Origin: Bradyrhizobium tropiciagri
GTDB lineage: Bacteria; Pseudomonadota; Alphaproteobacteria; Rhizobiales; Xanthobacteraceae
Length of the DNA stretch: 64,000 bases
NCBI RefSeq assembly: GCF_018130545.1
Contig: NZ_JAFCKF010000007.1
Span: forward strand, 310,001 to 374,000
Reading direction: 5' to 3'
Each line of letters opens with the position of its first letter. Position 1 is the first letter of the stretch. Positions 54,506 to 63,218 of the stretch are shown here, one piece after another. Below the pieces are notes generated by a model. It worked only from the letters and a program-made list of their open reading frames with translations. It had not been told where the DNA came from and ran no database searches. A program made the position numbers and the translations under genes.

Positions 54506-55480
54506 CTAGGCGAGCGCTCGCGTTCTGAAGTCGACACCTGCCGCGGTAAATTCGACCTTCAATCGTTCGACAAGCTCAGCGACCGGCGGCGCGTCAACGA
54601 TCTGACCGATACCCTGCCCGGAGCCCCAGATATCGCGCCAGGCTTTCGCCTTCGTATTGCCGCCCGAACCGAAGTTCATCTTGCTCTTGTCCGCCACCGG
54701 AAGATTAGCCGGATCGAGACCCGCAGCGGCAATCGAAGGACTGAGATAATTTCCATGCACACCGGTAAAGAGATTGGAATAGACAATGTCGTGAGCCGCG
54801 TGATCGATCAGGGCCTGCTTGTAGCCGGGCTCAGCGTTTGCCTCCTCAGTTGCGATAAAGCGCGTGCCTATGTACGCAAGATCAGCTCCCAGAGCGATCG
54901 CAGACGCAATGCCCCATCCATCGGCGATCGCGCCGGACAGTAGTACGGTCCCTCTGAACCACTGTTTTACCTCGCGGACGAGCGCGAACGGCGACAACGT
55001 CCCGGCATGCCCGCCAGCGCCGGCACAAACCAGAATGAGACCGTCGACGCCCTGTTCGGCTGCCTTGCGCGCGTGCTTGACGTTGATGACATCGTGAAAC
55101 ACCAAGCCACCATAAGAGTGAGCTGCCTCTACGATTTCCGAAGGCGGGCGAAGCGACGTGATGATGATCGGGACCTTGTGCTTCACGCAGGTCTCCATAT
55201 CCTTCATCAGCCGGTCGTTGGACGAATGGCAAATCTGATTGACGGCATAAGGCGCGATCTTTTTCTCCGGATGCAGTGCTTTGTGCTCACCGAGTTCCCC
55301 TGCAATCCTCGTCAACCATTCGTCCAGCTTCTCGACCGGGCGAGCGTTTAGCGCCGGAAATGAGCCGATGATGCCCGCTTTGCACTGGGCGATCACGAGT
55401 TCGGGACCCGAGACGATGAAAAGTGGCGAGCCCAAAACAGGAAGTTCGAGGGTATTTCCGAGCCAATTAGGAAGAGACAT
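54506..55480 (-). CDS. nitronate monooxygenase family (2-nitropropane dioxygenase-like) flavoprotein
   Basis: A 324-residue FMN TIM-barrel enzyme. LGSPLFIVSGPELVIAQCKAGIIGSFPALNA is the N-terminal signature; VCAGAGGHAG carries the likely catalytic His; LSGAIADGWGIASAIALGADLAYIGTRF is the phosphate-binding part. Family members oxidise nitronates or act as enoyl-type reductases in catabolic clusters. ATG 55480 has GGAA upstream; ATG 55492 is the alternative. Confidence 0.88.
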   Translation of the reverse strand: MSLPNWLGNTLELPVLGSPLFIVSGPELVIAQCKAGIIGSFPALNARPVEKLDEWLTRIAGELGEHKALHPEKKIAPYAVNQICHSSNDRLMKDMETCVKHKVPIIITSLRPPSEIVEAAHSYGGLVFHDVINVKHARKAAEQGVDGLILVCAGAGGHAGTLSPFALVREVKQWFRGTVLLSGAIADGWGIASAIALGADLAYIGTRFIATEEANAEPGYKQALIDHAAHDIVYSNLFTGVHGNYLSPSIAAAGLDPANLPVADKSKMNFGSGGNTKAKAWRDIWGSGQGIGQIVDAPPVAELVERLKVEFTAAGVDFRTRALA

Positions 55481-55546
55481 CTTGTTTTCCATCTAGACGA
55501 GAGCGAAGCGCGATTCGACGGCGGCGTTCTGATTTCTTCCCGGAGG

Positions 55547-57216
55547 TTAATGACCGGAAGGCAATGCGCGAATTTCCTTCTTGAGTTCAAGCCGTGAAAG
55601 CTTTCCCACAACAGTCTTTGGAAGCCGAGTTCGAATCTCGAGCAGACGCGGCATTTCCATCGGCGATAGCTTATCCTTCAGATGAACTTGAAGTTGGTCC
55701 AATGAAAGTTCATGGCCGTCGCGAAGTACGACAAATGCCTTGATATTCTCGCCGCGATAGGGGTCGGGAACACCAATGACGATGACTTCAGCGACCGCAG
55801 GATGAGAGTAGACCGCGCTCTCGACGTTCGTTGGATAAACGTTGTACCCGCTAGCGATGATCATGTCCTTCAAGCGATCCACGATAAACAAGTATCCCCT
55901 TTCATCCAGATAGCCAATGTCCCCCGTTCTGAAGAAGCCATCGACCATCGAGTCTTTCGTTTCCTCTTCTCGCTTCCAATATCCTTTCATCACCTGTGGC
56001 CCCGCAACGAGGATCTCGCCCGACTGCCCTCCAGGCATTTGCCTCGTCGGATCGCCGGTGTCGCGGATCTCGACAATCGTGCCCGGGACGGGCAACCCGA
56101 CCGCGTGAAGTGGTTCATCGGGTTTAGCCGGCATGATGGCGACCACCGGCGACATCTCGGTGGCACCATAGACTTGCTGAACCCGGATGCCGGTTGCGCG
56201 TTCGAAATCCTGCATCACATCTGGAGGCAACGGCGCACCGCCGCAAAGTACTGCTTTGACGCCAGCCCAATCACTGGGGGTCGTCGACTTGGTCATGAGC
56301 AGTGCGATAAAGATAGTTGGGACGCCGCCGAAGAAGGTCGGGCGGCGGCTGCGCAGGATCTCCAGAGCGTCCTCCGGCAGGAATCTCGGCACAACGACGA
56401 GTTCGGCGGCGATCATGACCGAAAGGATCAGGCAAAAAGTCATGCCGCTGATGTGGGAGAATGGTAGTGGGATGAGGACCCGCTCCGATCCTTCCTGCAG
56501 AGATGAAAACCAGATGCGGGCCTGACGAGCATTCGTTGTCATGTTGGCGTGCGTCAGCATCGCCCCCTTCGGGAGCCCGGTGGTTCCGCCGGTATACTGG
56601 AGCCTGCCAACGTGCCAGTCGGTTCTATCGGAGGGGCAGTGAATTTACCGTCGTTGTTGAGCAATTCGCTGAACGGCAGAACGCCCACGGGACTCGACAG
56701 CGAGCCCTTCGTGGCGAAGCGAAGCTCCGCGACACCCGGCGAGACCGTGACAATTTGCGCCAGCGTTCCTCTTTCAAGAGACGGCATCAGTTTCGCCAGG
56801 CTCTCGGGGTCATCCAGCGCCAGGATGACTTTGGCGCCGCTATCACCAAGCATGTACTCGATGGTCGTGATCGAATACAGGGCATTGATGCTGACGACCG
56901 CCGCGCCAACCGAAAGTGCACCGTAGAACCAGATTGGAACAGCCGGATGGTTGGGCATCATGATGGCGACTCTGTCGCCTGGTGCCACACCTAGACGCTG
57001 CAAGCATTTCGCGACGCGCGAGACGAGCGAATACATCTCGGTGTATGTAAAGTGATGATCATCAAGTGACAGGGCCGGTCTATCGCCGTGGCGCTTCACC
57101 ACTCCTTCGAGAAGCGCAGGCAACGATTGTGGCGAGACATCGCCAAGGTCGTGCGGAATGGCTGGCGGATACTCGCTTAGCCACGGATGGGATCGGAAAC
57201 TACGGTTGTTTGACAC
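55547..57216 (-). pseudogene. acyl-CoA ligase (AMP-binding) split by one frameshift
   Basis: The N-terminal part (57216 to about 56605, MSNNRSFRSHPWLSEYPP...) and C-terminal part (about 56605 to 55547) are two frames of one ANL ligase. The P-loop YTGGTTGLPKGAMLTH begins only in the second frame, right at the shift near 56601-56607, where one base is missing after GCAGG. Downstream motifs are intact: YGATEMSPV, FRTGDIGYLDERGYLFIVDRLKDMI, and C-terminal K in TVVGKLSRLELKKE. With the base restored the protein would be about 555 residues. Recent inactivation or an assembly error; the function would otherwise be carboxylate activation. Confidence 0.8.
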
Positions 57217-57342
57217 TGCGGATCGTCCTTCTTGATTGTTTCCTCATATCGGCGTCATCGTAACGCTCTCGTATCGCGTCGACTAAATGCAGCGAATTTG
57301 GCTCCGCGGACCAGGTCTTGACCTCGCGAGGGCACATTTCTG

Positions 57343-58492
57343 TCATAAGAGCTTGGCGACCTCATCAAGCATGACGGCCGCGGCGCCGCCGCCCAACGAG
57401 AACGGCCGGGTGTCTCGCCAAATTCTCTCGATCTCCATGCCGCGCATGTAACCAGACGCGCCGTGCATTTGGACGCACCCGTCCACCAGTCGCTTCATTA
57501 ACTGAGGTACCGTCGCTTTCATCATTGACGTCTCAAGCCGGGTGCTCTCGCCGCGGCTCTTCTTCGCCGCGGCGTGATAGATGAGAAGCTTCGCGGCCGC
57601 CAGATCGCTGGCATAGCCGGCCATCTCGTGCCGTATCGACTGAAGATCCCAGAGCGTGCGCCCATAGGCGGGACGGTTCTTGACGTACTGAAGCGTAATT
57701 TCGAGCGCCCGCTCCATCATGCCGATACACTGCGAGCACATGCTCATCCGCTCGCGCTCCAATCGCTGCATGAGCACATAAAATCCTCGCCCCTCTTCAC
57801 CGAGAAGGTTTCCGGACGGCACTCTAAAATTCTCAAAGAACACCTCGCTCATGTCGGATGAACACCATCCGGTTTTGTTGAAGTTCGACCCAACCGAGAT
57901 TCCCTGGCTCCCTTTCTCAACGACGAACAGTGAGAACCCCTTCGCACCTCTTGCGGCCGGATCGGTACGCGCAACCGTGATGAAGAGATCCGCGGAGACC
58001 GCGTTCGTGATGAACGTCTTCTGGCCATTCAAAAGCCACCCGTCCCCGTCCCGAACTGCAGTCGTTTTCATGCGGGTGAGGTCGGACCCACCTCCCGGCT
58101 CCGTCACCGCGAAACCCAGGATCCGCCTTCCAGCGGCCACGTCGGGAACGAAGCGCCGTTGCTGTTCGCGCGTGCCAGCCCCAACCACGACCGGGAGTGC
58201 CATGTCGGCATGGTCTGCGATCGACGCAGCTACTCCTCCAAAACCTGAGCGTCCGAGCTCCTCGCCGAAGATAACTGTGCCGAGCGCATCGAAATCGGCC
58301 CCCGAGTTCGGTCGGCACCGCAAGACCAAGAAACCCAAGAGCCCCCATTTGCTCGTACACATGGCGCGGCACCGACCCGGCCGCTTCCCACGGCTCGGCA
58401 TGCGGAACGATTTCGTTGACCACAAACTTGCGGAGCTCCGCTCTGAATTGGCGGTGGACATCGCTTAGATACTCTGCGTCAAGATCCAGCAT
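57343..58492 (-). pseudogene. acyl-CoA dehydrogenase with one frameshift
   Basis: The N-terminal frame from ATG 58492 (MLDLDAEYLSDVHRQFRAELRKF...GLAVPTELGG) runs into nonsense at a C-run on the plus strand (58299-58303). The second frame continues as GADFDALGTVIFGEELGRSG to the normal C-terminus. Motifs are intact: GFAVTEPGGGSDL, LNGQKTFITNA, and E in LERERMSM as likely helix-G base. The end reads LGGGAAAVMLDEVAKLL, with Ala where the sister enzyme at 60236 has Glu. A single-base indel in a homopolymer is a common sequencing error, so the gene may be functional. Confidence 0.8.
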
Positions 58493-58634
58493 CGAACTGT
58501 CTTTCTGATAGGGGAAGTGCTGACGTGGCTTTCATCCAGACCGAGTGACACGCGGCGTTCACCTCGATCCAATGGCCAAACCGACATCCGCTCTGCGCCT
58601 CGATCATGTCCGCAGACTGCTATCGATACGACGT

Positions 58635-60203
58635 CTAGTTCACTTGACGCGGCGCGCCTTTCCAGAACCCTGCCCGCAACTCGTGCTTCAGGATCTTTCC
58701 GGCTGCCGACAACGGAAGGGCATCGCGAAACTCGACGCTACGCGGGCACTTATAGTTTGCGATCAGTGTCTTGCAGTGCGCAATCAGCGTGTCTGCGTCG
58801 AGTTCAACCCCGGGCTTGCGGACGACGACCGCGTGAACGCTCTCCCCCCAACGCTCATTGGGAATCCCGATGACCGCACATTGAGAAACTGTCGGATGTT
58901 TCATCAACGCGTTTTCGACTTCGGCGGAGTAGACATTTTCACCTCCGCTAACGATCATGTCCTTGAGCCGATCGACGATGTAAATGAAGCCATCGTCGTC
59001 CATGTATGCCATGTCCTTGGAATACACCCAGCCGTTGCGCAAGGTCTCAGCTGTCTCCTCCGGACGGTTCCAGTAGCCAAGCATGACCGCTCCGCCACGT
59101 ATAGCGATCTCGCCCACCTGGCCTCGGCATACCTCATTGCCGGCGCTGTCTACAATTTTAGCTTCTGCCAAAAGTCCGGCGCGGCCCGCAGACTTGAGCT
59201 TTCCCGCGCGGCGGCCTTCGGCCGTATGGTATGCGGGAGGAAGGAACACCACTCCGCCGCTCAGTTCCGTCATGCCGTAACCTTGCGTGAAGTGAATGTT
59301 CGGAAGAGATGCGACGGCGCGATCCAGAAGCGTCTCCGATATAGGCGCGGCGCCGTACACGACCCACTCGAGGCTGCTCAGGTCGAAGTTGTGAAACTCC
59401 GGATGGTCGAGAATCATTTGCACCATCGTCGGTACGATGAGCGTATCATTGACGCGTTCTCGCTCAATGAGCACCATTGCCTCACGTGGATCGAAGGACG
59501 GCAGGAAAACATGCGTGCCCCCGACGGCCAGGGCGGACCACATACCGAGCCCTCCGGCCAGATGAAATAGCGGAGCTGCGTGCAGGGAGACGGCCCCAGG
59601 ACCGCTGCCAGCCATAATGCGGCCCGCTGCAGAAGCGTTGAGGGTGTTCTGGGTGACCATGACCCCCTTAGGAAAGCCTGTCGTTCCGCCAGTATAGAAA
59701 ATGCCGGCGAGCTGATCGCCGTCGTCGTCGCTGGTCGTCTGGGGGATTGCTGCGGAGTTCGCGATTAACGCTTCATAGGAGATCATTCGGGACGGCACCG
59801 CCTCGTCGCCAGCATAGATCAAAGTGCGGAGGAGATCGGGTGCGACAGCCCGCAGGCGATCTCCCATTTCGCGGAACGTATCATCGACGAGCAGAACGGT
59901 GGTTTCGCAATCTTCCAGAGAGAATAGAATTTCCTTTTCGCTCCAGCGCGTGTTGACGGGATTGGCGACTGCGCCGATCCGGAATACCGCAAGGAAGTAT
60001 TCGAGATATCGATCGCAATTCAGGGCCAGCAGACCGACGCGATCGCCTTTCTCGATGCCGAGCGAACGAAGTCCGCTCGCGAGGCGCGCAACGCGCTCGC
60101 CTAGCTCGGCGTAGGTTCGCTTTCGGTTACCGAAAACCGTGGCGATCCGGTTCGGTGAATGGCGAATAGCACGCGACAAATGCTGCGTAAGATACGCTGG
60201 CAT
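58635..60203 (-). CDS. acyl-CoA ligase (AMP-binding)
   Basis: A 522-residue intact ANL ligase: FYTGGTTGFPKGVMVT (P-loop), GYGMTELSGGVV, YSKDMAYMDDDGFIYIVDRLKDMIVSGGENVY, and catalytic Lys in SAAGKILKHELRAGFW. It resembles the ligase at 41840 in length and ending (NVG/QVN tails), so the two may be paralogues with different substrates. It lies 32 bases after the upstream dehydrogenase gene, in the same leftward operon. Confidence 0.9.
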   Translation of the reverse strand: MPAYLTQHLSRAIRHSPNRIATVFGNRKRTYAELGERVARLASGLRSLGIEKGDRVGLLALNCDRYLEYFLAVFRIGAVANPVNTRWSEKEILFSLEDCETTVLLVDDTFREMGDRLRAVAPDLLRTLIYAGDEAVPSRMISYEALIANSAAIPQTTSDDDGDQLAGIFYTGGTTGFPKGVMVTQNTLNASAAGRIMAGSGPGAVSLHAAPLFHLAGGLGMWSALAVGGTHVFLPSFDPREAMVLIERERVNDTLIVPTMVQMILDHPEFHNFDLSSLEWVVYGAAPISETLLDRAVASLPNIHFTQGYGMTELSGGVVFLPPAYHTAEGRRAGKLKSAGRAGLLAEAKIVDSAGNEVCRGQVGEIAIRGGAVMLGYWNRPEETAETLRNGWVYSKDMAYMDDDGFIYIVDRLKDMIVSGGENVYSAEVENALMKHPTVSQCAVIGIPNERWGESVHAVVVRKPGVELDADTLIAHCKTLIANYKCPRSVEFRDALPLSAAGKILKHELRAGFWKGAPRQVN

Positions 60204-60235
60204 GGTTTCCCCTCTCAGAGTTGTGCAGCGTTTCT

Positions 60236-61393
60236 TCAGAGCCGCTTAGCAATTTCGTCGAGCATGACCTCGGTCGCCCCACCGCCTATGGTCATGAGAC
60301 GCGCGTCCCGCCCAAGGCGCTCGATCGCCGTTCCATGCATGTATCCATAACCGCCGTGAAACTGCAGACAATCACGGACGATGTCCTGCAACGTTTCGCC
60401 CGCAAGCGCCTTGACCATCGAGACTTCGCTGACCACGTCGTCGCCGCGAGCACTCTTGATCGCGGTGGCGTACACGAGCGCCTGAACAGCTCGCATCCGC
60501 GCGTAAAGAAATGCAATTCGTTGGCGGATGGCCTGCTTGTCCCACAAGCGTCCACCGAAGGCCCGACGCGCCTTAAGATACTCGACTGTGATCTCCAGGG
60601 ACTGCAAACCCATGCCAAGGCTCATCGCCCCCAGGATAAGGCGCTCGTTCTGAAAATTCTCCATGATGCCGTAGAAGCCGCGGTTTTCCTCGCCAATCAG
60701 CGCGCTGGCGGGCAACCTGGCATCATCGAAAACGAGGTCAGCAATATCGGACGACAGCATGCCGTGCTTGCGTGCCATCGGGCGCACAGTAACTCCTGGC
60801 GTGTTGCGCTCCACGAGGAACAGCGATAGCCCCCGACTAGGTTTCGCGGTTGCGTCGGTCCGAGCCGCTACGATGAAAATGTCGCCGTTCAAGGCGTTGG
60901 TGACATAGGTTTTCGTCCCATTCAGCACCCAGTTGTCTGCGCGCCGCGCAGCGCGGGTCGCGAGGCCAGCCACGTCTGAACCGGCTTCCGGCTCGGTGAC
61001 CGCGATCGCGCAGATCAAGTCACCTCGGATCACGGCCGGGAGATAGCGCTCCTTCTGCTCCTTACTGCCTCGGCCACTAATGTGGGTCGATGACATGTCG
61101 GTATGGACCAGCACCGCCTCGGGCAGACCGCTGAACGTGCAGCGTGAAATCTCTTCCGCGAACGCCACCGAAGCCACCGGGCCGAGATCGGCGCCCCCGA
61201 ATTCAAGGGGATGGCAGAGGCCTAGGAGCCCGAACGACCCAAGACGCTGAAATTCGCCACGACCGATGCTGCCGTCACGCTCCCAAAGATCCCCTTGCGC
61301 GAGCACAACGTCGCGGACGTAGGCTCGCGTCTTCGCACGAACTTCAACGACCCGCGGGTCATCAAATGATTGAACGGCTTGCGGATGGCGCAT
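60236..61393 (-). CDS. acyl-CoA dehydrogenase
   Basis: A 385-residue FAD enzyme: CAIAVTEPEAGSDVAGL, LNGTKTYVTNALNGDIFIV, and C-terminal CLQFHGGYGYMHGTAIERLGRDARLMTIGGGATEVMLDEIAKRL. The likely base is E in FQNERLILG (helix G). It should oxidise an acyl-CoA of the pathway. ATG 61393 falls one base after the end of the preceding hydratase gene. A start at 61429 would overlap that gene and adds a less conserved leader. Confidence 0.9.
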   Translation of the reverse strand: MRHPQAVQSFDDPRVVEVRAKTRAYVRDVVLAQGDLWERDGSIGRGEFQRLGSFGLLGLCHPLEFGGADLGPVASVAFAEEISRCTFSGLPEAVLVHTDMSSTHISGRGSKEQKERYLPAVIRGDLICAIAVTEPEAGSDVAGLATRAARRADNWVLNGTKTYVTNALNGDIFIVAARTDATAKPSRGLSLFLVERNTPGVTVRPMARKHGMLSSDIADLVFDDARLPASALIGEENRGFYGIMENFQNERLILGAMSLGMGLQSLEITVEYLKARRAFGGRLWDKQAIRQRIAFLYARMRAVQALVYATAIKSARGDDVVSEVSMVKALAGETLQDIVRDCLQFHGGYGYMHGTAIERLGRDARLMTIGGGATEVMLDEIAKRL

Positions 61394-61394
61394 G

Positions 61395-62261
61395 TTATTG
61401 GCGGGCCGCCAGGCCACGGTGAGGGTCAACGGGAGACGTGACTGCCGTTACCGTCGCAGGGGTTGCCTCCTCGAAGCGAGGCGGTCTTCCCTCGCGATCT
61501 GCATGGACCGTTTCCATCTGGTTTCGGCTACCCACCAGGACCTGCTGCTCGATGCACTCGTCGATTAGGCCAGCCTCCGGGCTTACGACCACGGCTCTGT
61601 TGAATAGCCGCTTCAGCGCACGAACGGCGTGCGGGCTCCGGTCGGCAATCTGGCGCGCGGTCGAGAAAGCCATCGACCGCGGATCATCCGCGAGCCGCGT
61701 CGCGAATCCGTAAGCGAGCGCTTCCGTTCCGGAGAATTCACATCCCGTATAAGCCAATTCGCGAACTATATCCTCACGCGCCAAATGACGCATGAGCTGG
61801 GTTGCCCCCATATCCGGGATCAGACCCCAGCGGACCTCCATGACCCCAAGTCTCGCATTTGGCGTCAAATAGCGGATGTCGGCTCCCAGTGCCAATTCGA
61901 AGCCACCGCCAAGCGCAAATCCGTGAACGGCCGCAATCACGGGAGCTGGGATTTCGCGCCAAATCCATGCCGCATATTGGAATCGATTGCATATTCCGTG
62001 GGTGCGGGACGCGAGGTGGCCGACACCCGCGATCTTTCCGGATTGCATCTCCGCCAATACGCGCATGTCGATGCCTGCGCAGAAGCCCGGCCCCTCCCCG
62101 GACAGCACTACGGCGCGCACTCCGTGCGCCCCCTTCAATGTCTCTCCAGCCTCGATCAGCGCATCGAACATTGCACCATCCAGCGCGTTGCGCTTCTCGC
62201 TTCGGGACAGCCGCACCTCCGCGATCCCAGCATTGATTTCGATGCGAACTCGTTCACTCAT
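61395..62261 (-). CDS. enoyl-CoA hydratase/isomerase family protein
   Basis: A 288-residue crotonase. SGEGPGFCAGIDMRVL and AVHGFALGGGFELALGADIRY (Glu at the first catalytic position) are followed by EVRWGLIPDMGATQLMRHL, where Asp occupies the second position. The family hydrates or isomerises enoyl-CoA; here it probably works with the adjacent dehydrogenase. It is first in the leftward operon. A TetR-type palindrome (62345-62358) lies 84 bases upstream of its start. Confidence 0.88.
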   Translation of the reverse strand: MSERVRIEINAGIAEVRLSRSEKRNALDGAMFDALIEAGETLKGAHGVRAVVLSGEGPGFCAGIDMRVLAEMQSGKIAGVGHLASRTHGICNRFQYAAWIWREIPAPVIAAVHGFALGGGFELALGADIRYLTPNARLGVMEVRWGLIPDMGATQLMRHLAREDIVRELAYTGCEFSGTEALAYGFATRLADDPRSMAFSTARQIADRSPHAVRALKRLFNRAVVVSPEAGLIDECIEQQVLVGSRNQMETVHADREGRPPRFEEATPATVTAVTSPVDPHRGLAARQ

Positions 62262-62344
62262 GGCAACCCCTCAAGATTGCAAAACGATGTCATAACTCTC
62301 TTTGCGGGTTATCACGCACGAGGGCTCTGAGCGTCGATTAGCAG

Positions 62345-62358
62345 ACCGACGCGTCGGT
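62345..62358. promoter_or_regulatory. TetR-type operator palindrome
   Basis: ACCGACGCGTCGGT, a perfect 14-bp palindrome flanked on both sides by tcgatta. Palindromes of the ACCGAC...GTCGGT kind are known operators of TetR repressors of acyl-CoA catabolism. It lies in the promoter region of the leftward operon. The likely repressor is the TetR gene at 63219, now separated from it by a TnpB remnant. Confidence 0.6.
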
Positions 62359-62489
62359 CGATTAATGGGAAATACTTGATCTATAGGGATGTGTCAACTT
62401 AAAGTCTGCTCGATCAGAATTGAACCCGCAAGATTGGCCTCACGCCGAAGCATCGCGATAAGCCGGTTACGCGCCCAATAGTTCAGCGT

Positions 62490-63170
62490 TGCCCAGGCGA
62501 TGGTTTTGTCCGACGGAACGTCATCGATCTGCCGCGCACTACCACCCTGGACCGCAAGCGGCTTGCGACCGCGCAGCGGGCGGTCGCCAGGCGGCAGAAG
62601 GGCTCGCGCAACCGCGAAAAGGCGAAACGCAGAGTGGCCAGGCTGCAGGCCAGATACGCCAGTCGCAGGAGGGACGCGGCGCACAAGGCAACCACGACCA
62701 TTGCCAAGAACCACGGAGTGGTCGCCATCGAGGACCTGAAGGTAAAGCAGATGACCAGGACCGGACGCGGCACGGTCGAAGCGCCAGGGGCGCTGGTCCA
62801 GAAGTGGGCGAACGAGAACCGGTGGGGGTCTCGCCCCGAACGATCAGGACCTTGCTGGAGTACAAGGCGATCTGGTATGGCTCCCGGATCATTGTCGTCG
62901 ATCCGGCACACACGTCGCAAACTTGCAGCGCCTGCGGCGCCGTCGATGCAGCGAGCCGCATAGCCGGTCCCGCTTCGTCTGCACCAGTTGCGGGACGATG
63001 TTCGATGCCGACGTGAACGCGGCGAAGAACATCCTCTCCATCGGCATCACCCCAACCGGAGGACCTTCGGGGATGGCCTGTGAATCGAGCCGGACTGCCG
63101 GCCGGAAGCAGGAAGAAGACGCCCGCGAGGGCGGAAGCTCAGCCTTCAGGGCCGAGAGTAGTCACCAGCG
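62490..63170 (+). pseudogene. degenerate TnpB (IS200/IS605 OrfB) gene
   Basis: Fragments of TnpB lie in three frames. The first is VIDLPRTTTLDRKRLATAQR...RRRDAAHKATTTIAKNHGVVAIEDLKVKQMT (includes the RuvC-II Glu in IEDL). After a shift near 62820 comes LLEYKAIWYGSRIIVVDPAHTSQTCSACGAVDAAS (zinc finger). After another near 62955 comes SRFVCTSCGTMFDADVNAAKNIL (zinc finger and RuvC-III Asp). The N-terminal ~180 residues with the RuvC-I Asp are missing. No tnpA is present. The gene cannot encode an active RNA-guided nuclease. Confidence 0.85.
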
Positions 63171-63218
63171 CACTCGGCGCAACCAAGGCCAGGGATGTTT
63201 CTGCGGAACACGAAAATT

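Noticed and set aside
57343-57420. Possible loss of the catalytic Glu in the dehydrogenase (LGGGAAAV)
   Set aside because: In this subgroup the likely base is the Glu in helix G (RERM), which is present, so the Ala near the C-terminus does not prove inactivity.
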